Below are positions 12,331 through 24,295 of a DNA stretch of 64,000 nucleotides, in pieces. Below the pieces are notes generated by a model. That model saw nothing but the letters and a program-made list of their open reading frames with translations, ran no database searches and was not told where the DNA came from. Source of the DNA: Orthonyx spaldingii (Eukaryota; Chordata; Aves; Passeriformes; Orthonychidae); assembly GCA_013397795.1 (NCBI GenBank), contig VZTJ01005217.1, positions 124,001 to 188,000 of the forward strand. Reading direction: 5' to 3'. A program made the position numbers and the translations under genes. Numbering within the stretch: the first letter of the stretch is position 1; the number at the start of each line of letters is the position of its first letter.

Positions 12331-15099
12331 TAAAATTTCTTTTGATTGTCATGTTTTATTTTTGAATTTATAACCCAGGACCAGAGTCTGAAGGCTGGGA
12401 CTGTGCTGCCCTACTTAGCCTGTGATCCTTGTTCCCTGATGGTTTTCATCCCAGACAGGAGTGATGTCTATCTTGTGGGGAAACTCCATTCTTAGGAGAT
12501 CAGAAGCTTTTGATCTGCCATGGCAGATGGGAACTGTGAAATGTCTGATCAAAGGGAAAAGGACCTGAGACCCTCAAGGTAAAGCCATGTCCATGAGATG
12601 AGATTCAGACCAAGTGTGTGTCCAGCTCCAGAATGTATTTCTCTCTCTAGTTTCATTCCTAGGATGAATTTGTACAGTTTCTAAGTGATAAATGGCTACT
12701 TCAGCAGGATTGCTGGTTTCTTTTGCATCTCTCCTGTTTTGCTGACACATAAACTCCGCGCTGTTCTTGGGGAGCGAGTGTCCTAGATCTCAGTCTCCAG
12801 AATTTCTGCTTTCCCCATTACATTTTATGTACAATATAGAAGGGAACAGCTCTAACAGGAGAATTGAGGGAAAAACCGTCACAACCAGCCAAGTGCTTGG
12901 ATGTAAGGACTTTTCCCTAGATTGCAAGAGATCTGCAGGTTCTGAATCTTTACTGATACCTTATGCACCTGTAACTGGCACACTGATATTGAGGAAGACT
13001 AATTTTGTGTTTGGGTTGAGCAAAATTTTGTGTCCCATTTGAATTCCGCACTGATGTTAACAAGCCTTGCTTGACTAAGGCTACCATCAAAATAAGTGTA
13101 TTTCCCTGAAAGGGTCTGTTTTCAGTCAACCATCAATTTCTGGTGAACAATAATAGTAACTTTATTTCCCTCCCTCAAAAAATTCCTGATATGTTTCCTA
13201 ATAACATGTCTAACAAAAATTTTCAAACGCTGGTTTAAGACTCAATTGTAGTAGGTGAGGTGTGAATATTTGAAAGATCCTCTGTTCATCCAGGTATCAG
13301 GATGCATAGCCCAGGATATTGCATAAGTATGTAGGCTATCGATGACAAAGAGAGCACAAGATTGTGCTTAAAATAAACAGAAAAATATAGAAAATTATCT
13401 GTCAGCAAAATCATCTCCACGCATGTTTCAGAATTATCCATGAGGCATCAGGGATCTTTGACCCAAGCTCAAAAAAAAATTATTCTGCCTTTCGTTATGT
13501 ATGTCAGTCACAGACTGACACTTCAGGTTCATTTCAGCAGTGTCTGTGGCATCAGGATCCAGTGTGAATTCTCCTGTGACAGCATTAGATCAATCATGTT
13601 TTAAAGAATGCAAGTAATTGCATCTACTCCATCTTGCGAGACAGTCCAAACCTGACACTTTGGGTTCACTGCAACCTGAGTTGCTAACATGGGTTGGAAG
13701 GTGAGAGAGAAGTATCACAAAGCTGTATTTTTAATATTCTTATGTAAAACAAATTGGTTTCAAGTTTAAAAAAAAGAGCAAAACGCCTAGACTCAGGTTT
13801 TTTAAATGGGATAAAATGATAAAAGTTGGGGACTTCACTGAACTCAAAGCACTGTTAGCACTTGTTGAACATACTCTGAGGTTATCATTTTAATGGGTAG
13901 GTCAGGGTATTTGAAATACAGGTGTCTGCAATAACCTCTGTGATGAAGGTCTTTAAAGGGAATCTTTGCTACAGTGACAGACTTAAAAGGAGAGTAGAAA
14001 ATGCCACTTGGGTCTAATTTCTTGCTGAAGGGCTGGTACTTGTGATCTTTGAGAAAAATGGGTTACAAGGCCAGTGAAAGAACTTCTCCTCATGCTGTAG
14101 ATGTTTTAAAGACTATCACATTTCGAGCATCTTTGCTAAACCTGCATTTCCTATTCAGAACTTTGTATGCAGGCACTGGGATTTCCAGACAAGCCAAAAC
14201 TAGACTAGGACCAGACTGTGCCTTTCATGGCAGTGCCAGGTAATCACTGGAGCAAATGTGGAGCATTCTGTCTGCTGCTGGCATGTCTTAAAATGAGACC
14301 AGGTATTTTTCAAATGGAGCTCGACTTGAAATGGGGAAAATTTGAAGGAAGTTCTCAGGTATACATTACACAGAAAGTCAGTCTAGATAACAGCAGCATT
14401 TTCTCCTGGCCTTGCAATCTGCAGATGTATTCAACACCACCTGGCACAGCTGTGCCACCAGAGAGGAAGGGCAGCGGGAATTTAGAGGTTTTCACTGTTA
14501 GGAATTTGCATTCTGAGAGATTCCCTCTGGCTTTACTGCTGCTATCCTGCTAAGAGAAAGGTCCTGCACATTTCTCCTGCTCTTCCCATATACATTCAGG
14601 GCCCCCCCTGAGTGGGAAAGTTCTCCAAGAGCAGCTGCACCTCCTGTGGCTTAGCTGAGGGGGATGAGAGACACTGGAAAAGCTATTCTCTTCCCCTCCC
14701 TTTGCTCATACCTAGATGGAGCTTAGACCTGGCATTTTGTTCAGGTGGAAGGAGGGTGAGCACTGAAAGCAGTAGGAATTACATCTTTCCACTTTCTCGG
14801 GGTTTTTAGCAGGTCACAAGTCGGGATGGACCAGTACAAGTTCTTCCAGACAGCAGTGGAGAAAAGGCCAAGGGAATGGCACAGGTACTAAGTTTTCTCT
14901 TTCCTACTTCAGTGCTTTTGTTGGTCCTTCCCAGGCTTCATCCACAGGTAAAAATGGGTATTTGGTAGTCACTGTTTGTGTCTAGGCCATGAGTGTAAGG
15001 TCTGTGATGAGGCTCGAGGTAATGAGGACACATCAGGACAGTTTTGTCTCTTCTTGGTGCCTTAAGCCATCCAGTTTTCTACAAAGAAATGGGAACCAA

Positions 15100-15530
15100 A
15101 AGGTTTTATTGATTAACTTAATCATCTGAATCTGCTTTTCATGTGCCCTTGATGCTGTAAAATCAAAGCACCGCACCCCTGCCAGGCACTAAAAGGTCAG
15201 ATTTGAGGGTCATTAAAAGCAGCAGCGTGCTTAATCAGGAGCCCCTAGAGAGCAGCACAAAGACACCCCTCCCTTTCTGCACATGTTTTATTTTTTTATA
15301 AGAATGCCCAAGGTGGCAGCCCATGCAACACACTGTGCTGTGCTGGCTGCTCTGCAGCAGGGCCCGGTGATTTGCAAACTCTGCAGCGTTAATGTCTGCA
15401 TGAGCAACCTGGAGCAAACAGTGCTGCCTTATTGCTCTGAAAGCTCTCCCCAGCCATGTGGGCCTGACTCATTCTCGGTACAGGAAGAAGTTGCAGGACT
15501 CATTATGCAGATATGAATTTTTAAATGGTG
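15100..15530. promoter_or_regulatory. Candidate GATTA/TAATC-rich enhancer-like block
   Basis: The core is TGATTAA-C-TTAATCA (15110-15124), an inverted repeat of 7-bp arms around one base. Nearby are ATCAAAG (15162-15168, TCF/LEF type), AGGTCA (15194-15199, nuclear-receptor half-site), TTAATCAGG (15231-15239), and later CTCATTATGCAGATATG (15499-15515). GATTA/TAATC are preferred by K50 homeodomains such as OTX/PITX. The 200 bp from about 15290 are less AT-rich and open in one frame for 77 codons, but I see no exon borders. Function is inferred. Confidence 0.3.
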
Positions 15531-15846
15531 TGTTTTTCTTACCTGCTGGTTTCCTACACTACTGGGTAGCCCAAGGTACAGGCACTCACTCCCTGGGTCT
15601 TTTATGGGCTATCCAGCCTTCATCAGAAGATGCTGCCGGGTTCTTTTGGTAGACTTGGCTTATTAGCTTCAAACAGCAAGGAGGATGGATGTGGAACTAG
15701 ATGAACCCTCAGCTGAGTTTTTATGAGTGTAAAATGCCATAGAGGGAGTTGAAAGCTAAGCTTTTGTCCCACTTTGTTGTAGCCCCAGGAATTCCCTGGT
15801 GTGGGATTCATCACTTGAGTTAAACACAGGGTCTCCTTCATAGGTG

Positions 15847-15852
15847 GCATGG
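15847..15852. repeat. Target-site duplication of LTR copy 1, left
   Basis: The hexamer GCATGG directly precedes the LTR and is repeated exactly after it at 16100-16105. Six-base duplications are usual for class II (ERVK/beta-like) retroviral integration. Confidence 0.85.
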
Positions 15853-16099
15853 TGTCGCTGTTGAGCCAATGTCGAAACAGGCACACGAAAGAGATCACCA
15901 AGAAAAGGGAATTATTTATTTAAATGCAGCTTTTATATACAAAATGAATGCTTATTGGAATTGGCCACAGCCCACCGCCCCCTGGGGCTGATTGGCCACA
16001 GGCATTCCGCCTGTTCCCAAAGGAGCTCTGAACACCTTATCTTGTGTTTACCATAAACAGAAAGATTTTCTCGTGAGAAAGAGGTTCTGTGCTGTCACA
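15853..16099 (-). mobile_element. Solo LTR of an endogenous retrovirus, copy 1
   Basis: A 247-bp element bounded by TGT...ACA with an exact 6-bp duplication (GCATGG) on both sides. Read on the minus strand it has LTR order: three CCAAT boxes (plus-strand ATTGG at 15991, 15960 and 15954), a TATATAAAAG box (plus 15930-15939) and an AATAAA signal (plus 15915-15920). No internal viral sequence adjoins it, so it is a solo LTR left by recombination between the two LTRs of a provirus. It is about 88-90% identical by hand alignment to copy 2 at 42457. The family name is not assigned; the 6-bp duplication suggests ERVK-like. Confidence 0.88.
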
Positions 16100-16105
16100 G
16101 CATGG
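16100..16105. repeat. Target-site duplication of LTR copy 1, right
   Basis: GCATGG, exact match to the hexamer at 15847-15852 on the other side of the LTR. Confidence 0.85.
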
Positions 16106-17821
16106 ACCTCACAGCACCTTCTTTTTCAGAGAAGTTTAGGAGGCAGGGTGCCTGCACCAGCTATCCACACATTTTATACAGAAAGAACGTGGCCTTGTGT
16201 GTTCCCACCCTGAAGAGAAACAAACAACCTGCCCTGCATGGTCTGTACCACTCCTTCATCCTCTCAGATGAGATTCACTGCCCCACCTTCAGTCACCACA
16301 GCCAGAGTGGCTTGGGGGTTGTGTGGACCTCACTCTCTCCTCTCTCCAGCTCTGCCAGCTACACCTGGAGCTCAAATAATCAAGACCAGCAGAAGCTTTT
16401 GGCTTGGCTGCAGCAAGCTGACCCTCAGTGGTGAGGGACCAGTGGTTTGCAGTCACAGCCCTGATAATACAGGTGTGTGCCCAGCTTGACTTCTTCTCCT
16501 GTAGCAGAAGTGTTGTAATTAGACAGAGCACCTCAGAGCACAGAGATCAGGCTGTGAAACAGGCAGCATGTACCAGAGGACAGCACCTTCTCTGTGTTCC
16601 CACCTTTCCCTCTTTGGGAGACATGACTATTATGCTAATTTTCATAGAAAGGAGAGGTTTTGAAGTGGAAGAGGGCAGGCAGAGGGTGATGACATGTGAA
16701 CAATACACAAGTGATAGAGGCACCTGCTGTCCTAAAGCATTTTCAAATGTTAAAAATATATAATTGGGGGCAGTTGAAAGTTGAAAGAGTGCATGGGGAG
16801 CCTTTAAAGTGGAGGGCTGGTGCTTACATGAAGGATTGCCCTTTCATCTCTCTGATTCTGGCAGCCTCCAGGAGCAGTCATACTCAAATGGTGAAGGATT
16901 AGGAAAAGAAGTTCCATGTGGTGGACAAAATAAGAATCACATTTGCCCTTTCCTTTCAAGTCATCCTTTTTCATTCTGAGACTTTGCTAAATAAATAAAT
17001 CTTCACACTGAGAGCTACCATTTATTGTCTGCATTTCTGACATAAACCTGCCTCTTTCACGCTCTGTTTTGTGAGCCACGGAGACCATTCCACAACCCCG
17101 GGGAAATGCAATTGTGCATCTAATTTCCTACTGGTGAAGGCAAAGGTTTTCAAGCAGATCTGATGACTGTGGGCAAACACTTTGTGAGAAATCCAAAGGG
17201 AACCCGCAACACTGAAAATGCTGAGCCTTCTGAAAGCTGTCTGCTCAGACAGAATTTGATGGGGGAAGAAAAAAAGTTTGCTTGTTTTTTCCATTTTTAA
17301 GTTTGCAGATGGAGCTCAGCTCTTATGGGAGCAGGGGATGAGTAGCGTGGAGATGAGCCAGACATAGGGCTGTGGGCTGTGTTGCGACTGCCCCAGATAG
17401 ATGTGTTGATCCCTTGGCGTGAAGCATCCTCTGCTGTTCCCATCCCAAACAGCTCCTGATCACACACTAACAGCTGAGCTTTGGTGCCAGTTATCAAAAC
17501 ACTCAGGGAAGGTTATAGAGGAGCTTTTTCTCAAAGATTGGATCGGGAGAGTTCATCTCTCTCTAATTAAACCAAAGTTCTCAGATCAGTTGGGTATATT
17601 TTACTGATCTTGTTGCACAAACTTATCCCACTTGTGTGGCCCTGAGATAGAAATATTTGAAGATTACCCTGTGTTTGTTGTGTGTGCACAAGCTGGTTCA
17701 AAGAGCAGTGAAGGCAGAAGCCTCAGATTCGTCTCTCTTTCATTATAGATACCCTACACCAATGAAGTGTCACCAATTTCAGAAGTGACACATGAAGTGT
17801 ACCTGTGGGTACATGGGTAAG
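16106..17821. other. Non-coding unique sequence
   Basis: Overlapping open frames of 80-111 codons at 16100-16760 exist on both strands but have no recognisable domain. Their overlap on opposite strands argues for chance in a slightly GC-richer stretch. No repeats recognised. Confidence 0.5.
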
Positions 17822-18190
17822 TATCATAGAATCACAGAATGGCTTGGGTTGGAAGGGACCTTAAAGATCATCTAATTCCACTCCCTCTGCTATGGGCAGG
17901 GACACCTTCCACCAGACCAAGTTGCTCAAACCTCCCTCTAACCTGGTCTTGAACAGTTTCCAAGATGGGGCAGCCACAGCTTCTCTGGGCAACCTGTGCA
18001 GGGCCCTCCACCCTAACAGGGAAGAAGTTCTTCCTAATATCTCATCTAAACCTATTCTCTTTCAGTTTGAGGCCATTCCTGCTTGTCCGGTCACTCCATT
18101 CCCTTGTCAAAAGTCCTTCTCCAAGTTCTCCTGCAGCCCCTTCAGGTACCGGAAGGTGCTCTGAGGTTTCCCCAGGCTGAACTGCCTCAG
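17822..18190 (-). repeat. CR1 LINE, 3' part, antisense
   Basis: About 370 bp of CR1 in antisense orientation, starting with the reversed terminal units (ATCATAGAATCACAGAATGG) and running through TTGGAAGGGACCTTAAAGATC, GGGGCAGCCACAGCTTCTC and a TCAGGTACCGGAAGG block. The minus-strand translation shows the remnant C-terminus of the CR1 ORF2 protein, with GLKLKENRFR near 18042-18080. It is among the best-preserved CR1 copies here and probably among the youngest. It is 5'-truncated near the CCCCAGGCTGAAC segment. Confidence 0.95.
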
Positions 18191-19309
18191 ATCCCCATCT
18201 TAGTAGCAGTGGTTCCAAATCATGACTGAAATCACATCCTGAGGACATCATGTTCTGTGAGCTTCTGAATAACTCTGCAGCACAAGGATGTAGCTCTCAG
18301 CTGAAAGACCAAGGTTAAACACTTCTGCATCTGAGAATCCTGAAGTGCTGAATGGACTGTGCCAGGATTTGAACTTCTTCTAAAAGTCATTGATTCACTT
18401 CAGACAAAGTGTTGCAATGACATCAGGTGTTTGCTGTGTGTATCCTGATGGAACTGAAAGAAGGATCTCATGTTTGCACGACCATGGTAGTTCTTTACCT
18501 GCCTCTTGCTTTTTTAAGAAGAAACCTCTCCTGCCCCCAAATCAACCCCAGGTCTCCAACAGGCAGCACTGCTCACAGCATTTGAAAAGCCTACAAGGGA
18601 AATATTTTGAAAATGATGTAACTTGTCATTGCTAAAATACGCTCTGGCAGCCTCTCCTTGAGGAATGTGTGAGGAGGGTAGCCATGTTCATCTGTCAAGA
18701 GAAAGTTTGATTTTGGAAGGTTTGAAGCCATTGGAAATTTTGAAGCCATGACTTTATCTGGGGTTTTTTACATTTTTATTATTATCCTGCATTTTTAAGA
18801 TTTCCAGTGTGCAGGTTTTTATCTTGTAAACTATATTGGTAATGCTGGATAAAATAATTTCAACTGACTGTGTCTCAGGTGGAAAATTTAAATTTTCTTT
18901 GGAATGATATTTTCATTTTGCGAACTGGACCACCCACCTTCAGAACAGGAATGCACACAAAAGCCAACAAGGCTGTGATGTGACCACAGAAAAGATTTGC
19001 TTTGAATTGGCGCTGTTGCATGGCCTGAAGCAACACAAGCTTTATGTGTGCTTGCCTGCTTCAGACATGAAGCATCAGCAGGGAATAAAAACAGAGCAGG
19101 GTTTGACCTAATGGACATGGAAGACACACAAATTTCCTGCTAGAAAATCTCCCAGCAGGGTCTGGATGTGTATTACATGCTCTGGCCTTTTGGACAACTG
19201 TTCGTTTCTCCTAAACGCTTTGTCTCCTAAAAGTGATGCTGATTTTTAAAGAGCCTTCTGTCATGCTGCTGAGACCCTCCCAAACAGGAGAACACTAGAA
19301 GTAGCTGGC

Positions 19310-19655
19310 CCACTTAATGAATATTCATCATTAATGAGTAAACCATAATTTGTATTCAGGCAGCTATTTCTTCCCCCTCTATGGTGGCATCAAAGTAGTT
19401 GCAGGGGTTTTAAATGTGAAGGGCTGATGAAGAGGAGAGAGGAAGGCAAATTTCACACTTCAATTAATGTTTTTGAGTCAGTCCCTCTGGCTGCAGATTG
19501 CCTAAACGCAATCGGCTGCTGCTGAGGATGAGAAGCAATCCAACTTGCCCTGAAGTCTCTGGCTAACAGCAAAGGTCATGGGAAAGCAGTGTTGTGCTAT
19601 CGGACAAGTTAGCACCGCAATTAAAGAGGGGCCAGGAAACAAAACCCTGCTGATG
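19310..19655. promoter_or_regulatory. Candidate POU/homeodomain enhancer-like block
   Basis: The block opens with the perfect 12-bp palindrome ATGAATATTCAT (19317-19328), which resembles a POU homodimer site, immediately followed by ATTAATGAG. Further motifs are CAATTAATG near 19461, AAGGTCATG near 19573 and GCAATTAAAG near 19617. The stretch is mixed in composition, with no repeats and retained CpGs (ACGCAATCGG, ATCGG, ACCGC). This fits conserved non-coding elements, but only alignment would show conservation. Confidence 0.3.
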
Positions 19656-22639
19656 GCTTGTCATGTCATATCTCTGCATTCTGGCTGATACTCAGGACAG
19701 CTGCTGACGAAAAGCAGATGAAATCCATCCCTACTGCACAGCCTGTGGAAGGAGAGTGTCCTTCACACCGGGAAAGGCACAGACAGGACTCAGAACTGCT
19801 CAGATGCGTCTGCCCTGACCATATCCTGGCAATGTGCCCCTCTGCTGAAAGCTGGTGCAGTGCAGCCAGCTCTGCAACCTCTCCACAAAGGCTTTGGGCT
19901 GTGTGTTGGTTTCTGTTATCCCCAGGTCCATGCTTGTGGCCTCTTTCAGACCCTTTAACTTTACACCCCCACCTTTTCCTATCTATTTTAACTCAGTTAA
20001 GGCTCAGGGAGGAGATGGAAAGCACAGGAAAGAGGGAATGCTTTAGACAACCCCACAGAACACACTCTGTGCAAGGATCTCCAGAAGATCAGGCTGAAGG
20101 ACCTGGATCCTTGCTGGATGGAAGGGATGGATTGATATGGAGGCAGAGTGGGGACAGAAGGACAATGTGTGTGCTGGTAAAGGTAGCAGCCCCTTGGCTG
20201 TTAACCACATCTCTGGTCACCCCCAAACTTAGTCTTTTGACTTCATGGCATGCAGCCCACTTGAGAGGCCAGGCAGCAGGTTGAGGGTTCTCTCTGGAGT
20301 GGCAAAAGTGACCCAATAGTCGTTTTTGGCCTTTATACCATGTGGAAGCAGAAAAAGGGAAGGAGCAGCCCGGACATCCCTTTTGTGCATCTCTCCCTGC
20401 TCAAGGCTGTGTGTGACATCGAGAACACCTATTTGGGCCCCAGCCCAGCTGAATCCAAGCTGATTTCTCCATGATGCCAGGTGGCTTGGGTGGAACAACA
20501 TCCTGTGGTGCTGCCCCAGGGCAGAGCTGTGCATCACAGCCCCTGCATGTACCTGCTGCCTCCTCCCCTTTCTCTTGGGCAAACATGCTCAAGACTTCTG
20601 TAGAACGCAGTGCTCATTTCTGTAACCCTCCACGTTATCTCTCAGCTGAGGAAGCACTATTTTAAGATGTAAAATAGATCAGTAAGTGGAAAAGAGAACA
20701 TTTAAATGCCTTCAAACTATGCAAATCCTTCAGCATGTTGGATGGGAAGAGATTCTTCAATTAAACCTCTCTGTGTGATTCCTTCAGGGCGCTTCACCTC
20801 CACTGCTCCCTCTGTCCAGGTGTGAGGGGTGAGCTTGTGCAGGACAGAAAGAACCACAGAAATACCTGTCTGGTCTGTTCTCCACAGAAAAAAAACCTTT
20901 GCAAAGGGCTTTCTCATAAGGCATTCACCATCCTAAAAAAGCAGAGTCTGCTTTGGAAAGAAGTGCACACCAAGTATGTGGGTAAAGGAAATGCAAACTA
21001 AAATTCCTTTGGGGGGTCTCCCTCCACTCTTTCTCAGATACAAATAACTGTAAAAAAATAAAATAGTGGAAGTTATGAGTCTGAGTTATTTATCAAACAC
21101 AAACATTTACGACCCATTCTATCTCTGCAAATTATGTGAGAGACCCACTGTAAATCCTGTGATGGGTAAATGGGTTCTTTTAACTCTATTTCCTCCCCTT
21201 TTCTTCTCTTCTAGTGCTCTGTGAAATAGGTTTTCTTTCCCTTGCTTTATTAGATTTGTCTGAATTTGACTTTGTAATATTATAAAGTGATGAAGACCCC
21301 TCCTGGCTAGTTCTGCGGGCTCATGGACTGTGTGCAGCTCACTGCTGTTGTCCATGAAATATTATTTGATGCCCTGTGAGAAGAGGAGGAGGTTCTTGGC
21401 ACGCCAGGAGACAAGAGGAACAGTGTCCCATAGCAGTGTGTGGAAATAGACCCATTGTACTCCTCTGAATTACATTTGAAATATCTTTACTGAACATGAC
21501 AGGTCAGAAAATGAAATACTCATTCTGCAGGAAACTTACAATTTTATTTTCAAACAAGCACTAGAAGTCAAAATTCAATACCAGGTGAAGTTGGGGAATT
21601 TTTCTGTTCCTGAAACATTGAAATGGCTTGATTGAAATGCTTCGTAATGGTAATTTGGAACATTTTGCTCTTATTTCTGCTTGTCACAATGGTAGCTAAA
21701 ATTATTTTATTGAAACAAAATGATTGAATCTATCACAGTGAAATGTAATTTCCGGTGAAAGCACTGATGAAATTTGATACCTTCCTGCAGCATTTCCCAA
21801 TTTTGTCAAAAAAGCACTTATTGTTGTAAAACTTGATCAAGCAACCCTTTTGGACTTGTTATTCCATTGTCATCTGTGATATTTTGTGTGAAAACAGTGC
21901 CAGTGGACAGAAAGGCAGATTTGGATAACCAACACTGAGAAAGGCATCACAGAGGTTTTGGTCTGTGTTCCATCCGATTTTCTGTTCAGTTGATCCAATA
22001 ATTTAATCTGAGAGTTCCCTTCCTCTTTTCAAGTATTTGTCTTACCATGGGGATGAAAGTCTCATCCACGATGACAGGAAAACCCATCAAAGCTTTGCGA
22101 TGATCTTCTTCCTTCTAACATGGAATTTCTGCAGCACCAGGCAGGCACCAGACCTGAGAAGATTTTCTGTCTCCATCCTGACTGGACTGGTAGCATTGTC
22201 TGCTAAACTCAGTGGTTTTTGGCAGTCCCTTAGAGTCTGCCTTTGCACAAGGTGTCTCCAACCCCACTCTGCAACATGCTCAGCTTTCCCTGATGGAGGC
22301 TGTGACTTTTTGTTTCTTATGGAACTGATCTCAAAGGGCTGTAACAGCCAGACAGGGTCGTGTGTAGGGTGGAGGAGGTGAGAGATTATTAGATGCTGCT
22401 TCACAAAGTGCTTCTCTTGCTGCTTAATCTCCTTCTCATCCGTGCTTTTCGAGGACCAACCAATCCTTTGAACCACTTGGGAACTATAAATTTTGAGTTT
22501 TTGCATCAGGTAGGCAGAGGGGCACCATGAGTGCTCACGGGGGCTCTTGGAGAGGAAGATCCTTCCCACAGGGAGCCATCCACCCGCCCTTGCAAGTGTG
22601 ACAGCTCTCTAACACTAATACTCCTATTACCTCTGACAT

Positions 22640-22800
22640 CTCAGCTTTGCTAGGCAGGAGCATAAAGCCCACAATATTAGCATCCAAGATACGTGCCTAT
22701 TAATAGCTGCTCACCAGTTCTTAATTAGATTGGCACGTATTGAAGATATGTAGCTGAATTAAACCAGACTGAATGCACAGCTACTATCAGAATTTCCAGA
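22640..22800. promoter_or_regulatory. Candidate regulatory block with inverted ACGTGCC sites
   Basis: An exact 9-bp inverted repeat, ATACGTGCC (22689-22697) and GGCACGTAT (22732-22740), flanks a 34-bp segment holding TATTAATAGCTGC and CTTAATTAGATTGG. The outer arms each carry an ACGTG core of the bHLH-PAS/HIF type, and the interior has homeodomain TAATTA sites. The symmetry suggests a composite site. The functional reading is inference. Confidence 0.3.
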
Positions 22801-23439
22801 CTCTTAACCAGATTTTCCATTGTTGCCTTGTCTTTTATAAGCACAGTGAAATTTTCCTTAGGATGCTGCCTTGACAAAATACAGGGCACCTATAGAGAGA
22901 TAATAAATAACCTGGTGCTCATTTCTCCCCACCCCACTCCCTTCTGCATGATTGAATTTTTCAGCACCTAATAACAGTTCCTGCCAGCACAGCATCATTT
23001 CTAAATCTCTACATACAGGGGGAAAAAGTAAGTTTAGACAATATTGAAGTGAAGCAACTGAAAGTTGGAATTGAAGTCTTGGCACTGAGCACAAAGTCTG
23101 AAATTTATTCTACTTCTGAAACGTCCTAGGCTCCACTTTGGAAGAGCCTATTGTGGATATCTTAATTCAATGTCTGGGGATTTCATGACTTCATTCGGGG
23201 CTTTAAAAAAGTCTATTAAATGTTCCAATTGCTTTCTCAGAATTAACAATTGTCCTCTGTGACTGACTGGTTTCTTGTTATTGGGTTTGGTTTTTTTATT
23301 TTACCTCCAGCCTCAATAATTCAGACCTGTTAAGTGCTGACTGATTTTTTCAATGTCTTAAAGAGCACTAAAATTTCAGCCAGGTGCTGTAGCTAACTGG
23401 TTCACTCTATGAAAATTCATAGGATTTCCAAAAGATCTG

Positions 23440-23720
23440 GCTTGTTCCCACTCATGATGCAGCTGTGCCAACCTATTCCAACATTTTTGACCGACGTGCA
23501 GTGATCGGTGAAGGCAGGCGAGGGAGAGTAATATATCACCAGAGTATAGGATCAGTCAGCTATAGCAACAACAACGAAAACCAGCAACGCTGTCTCCAGA
23601 CTGAAATAGAAAGTAATGTCTTCAAAAGCAGACACTCCCTCCTTCAGTGGGAGTCTCTTGCCCAGGTTGTCAGGCACCCACGTTTTATGTACCCTACAGG
23701 GATATTGTAACATAAGCTCC
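23440..23720 (+). promoter_or_regulatory. CpG-retaining block, possible conserved element or exon
   Basis: About seven CpGs fall in 280 bp, clustered at 23491-23522 around CCGACGTGC, GATCGG and GCGAGG. The plus frame is open from at least 23465 to 23710 and encodes an 81-residue hydrophilic peptide (MPTYSNIFDRR...) matching no family I know. I see no convincing acceptor or donor pair in phase. A conserved non-coding element is at least as likely as an exon. Confidence 0.25.
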
Positions 23721-24295
23721 ACAGCCATCAAGTGCTTGTGCTTTTATAACACTTAATGTTATGCAAACTCTCTGCCAGACCATGCCTCAGAAATGCCAGC
23801 ACGGCCTCTAACTCTGCTTGTGTCAAAGGAGTATTTTTGCTTTTGTTACACAAGCCAGTAGTTAAAGTCACCTACATGTGTCAAATGAGAAATGCGAGAG
23901 TGAGTTTTCTGCAAGACCTTCTGATCTCTCTGAGAGGTGGCACAGCAAGTTGGGGTTAGCATGGAGGTTTGATGCATCACCTACGTTAATGAGAAAGGAA
24001 GTGAAAAATAAAATAAAATGACTCAATGAATTTACCGATGGATTTAAACACTGTGATTAGAAGTTGAAAGTGCTGGAAGTGAAAAGACAGTTCAGGAAAT
24101 GAGAAAAAGCTTGAAAAGAAAATTTGTCATTTGACCATAGGTGCTAACTTTGGGAGAGGCGGGCTAGGTGAGGTAAGGCAGGCATTCTAATGATGGATCA
24201 TCAGACACCTCAGGAGAAGTTCACCTCATACACAACCTCTTCACTCAAGTCTTCATTGAAATGTGTTTTAATTCCTGTCATTTATCCTTAATAAT

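Larger units (their letters stand above)
9178..15852. other. Non-coding unique sequence, contains CpG-rich block
   Basis: No defensible exon in 6.7 kb; open frames reach only about 110 codons. Two parts stand out and are listed separately: a CpG-retaining block at 11555-12330 and a motif-rich block around 15100-15530. The remainder is low-CpG, AT-rich DNA without repeats that I recognise. Confidence 0.55.
18191..24295. other. Non-coding unique sequence with several candidate regulatory blocks
   Basis: The longest open frame of the window (208 codons, 19658-20284, plus) lies here. It has no domain, an unhelpful Ser/Leu/Pro-rich composition and an opposite-strand overlap, so I do not call it a gene. 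Motif-rich blocks at 19.3-19.65, 22.65-22.8 and 23.45-23.72 kb are listed separately. I recognise no transposon. Confidence 0.5.

Noticed and set aside
19658..20284. Longest open frame (208 codons, plus strand)
   Set aside because: No domain, biased Ser/Leu/Pro composition and overlapping frames on the other strand. Lengths near this are expected occasionally in 64 kb of moderately GC-rich DNA.
22087..22569. 160-codon minus-strand frame
   Set aside because: No recognisable motif, and a competing 114-codon plus frame over the same bases.
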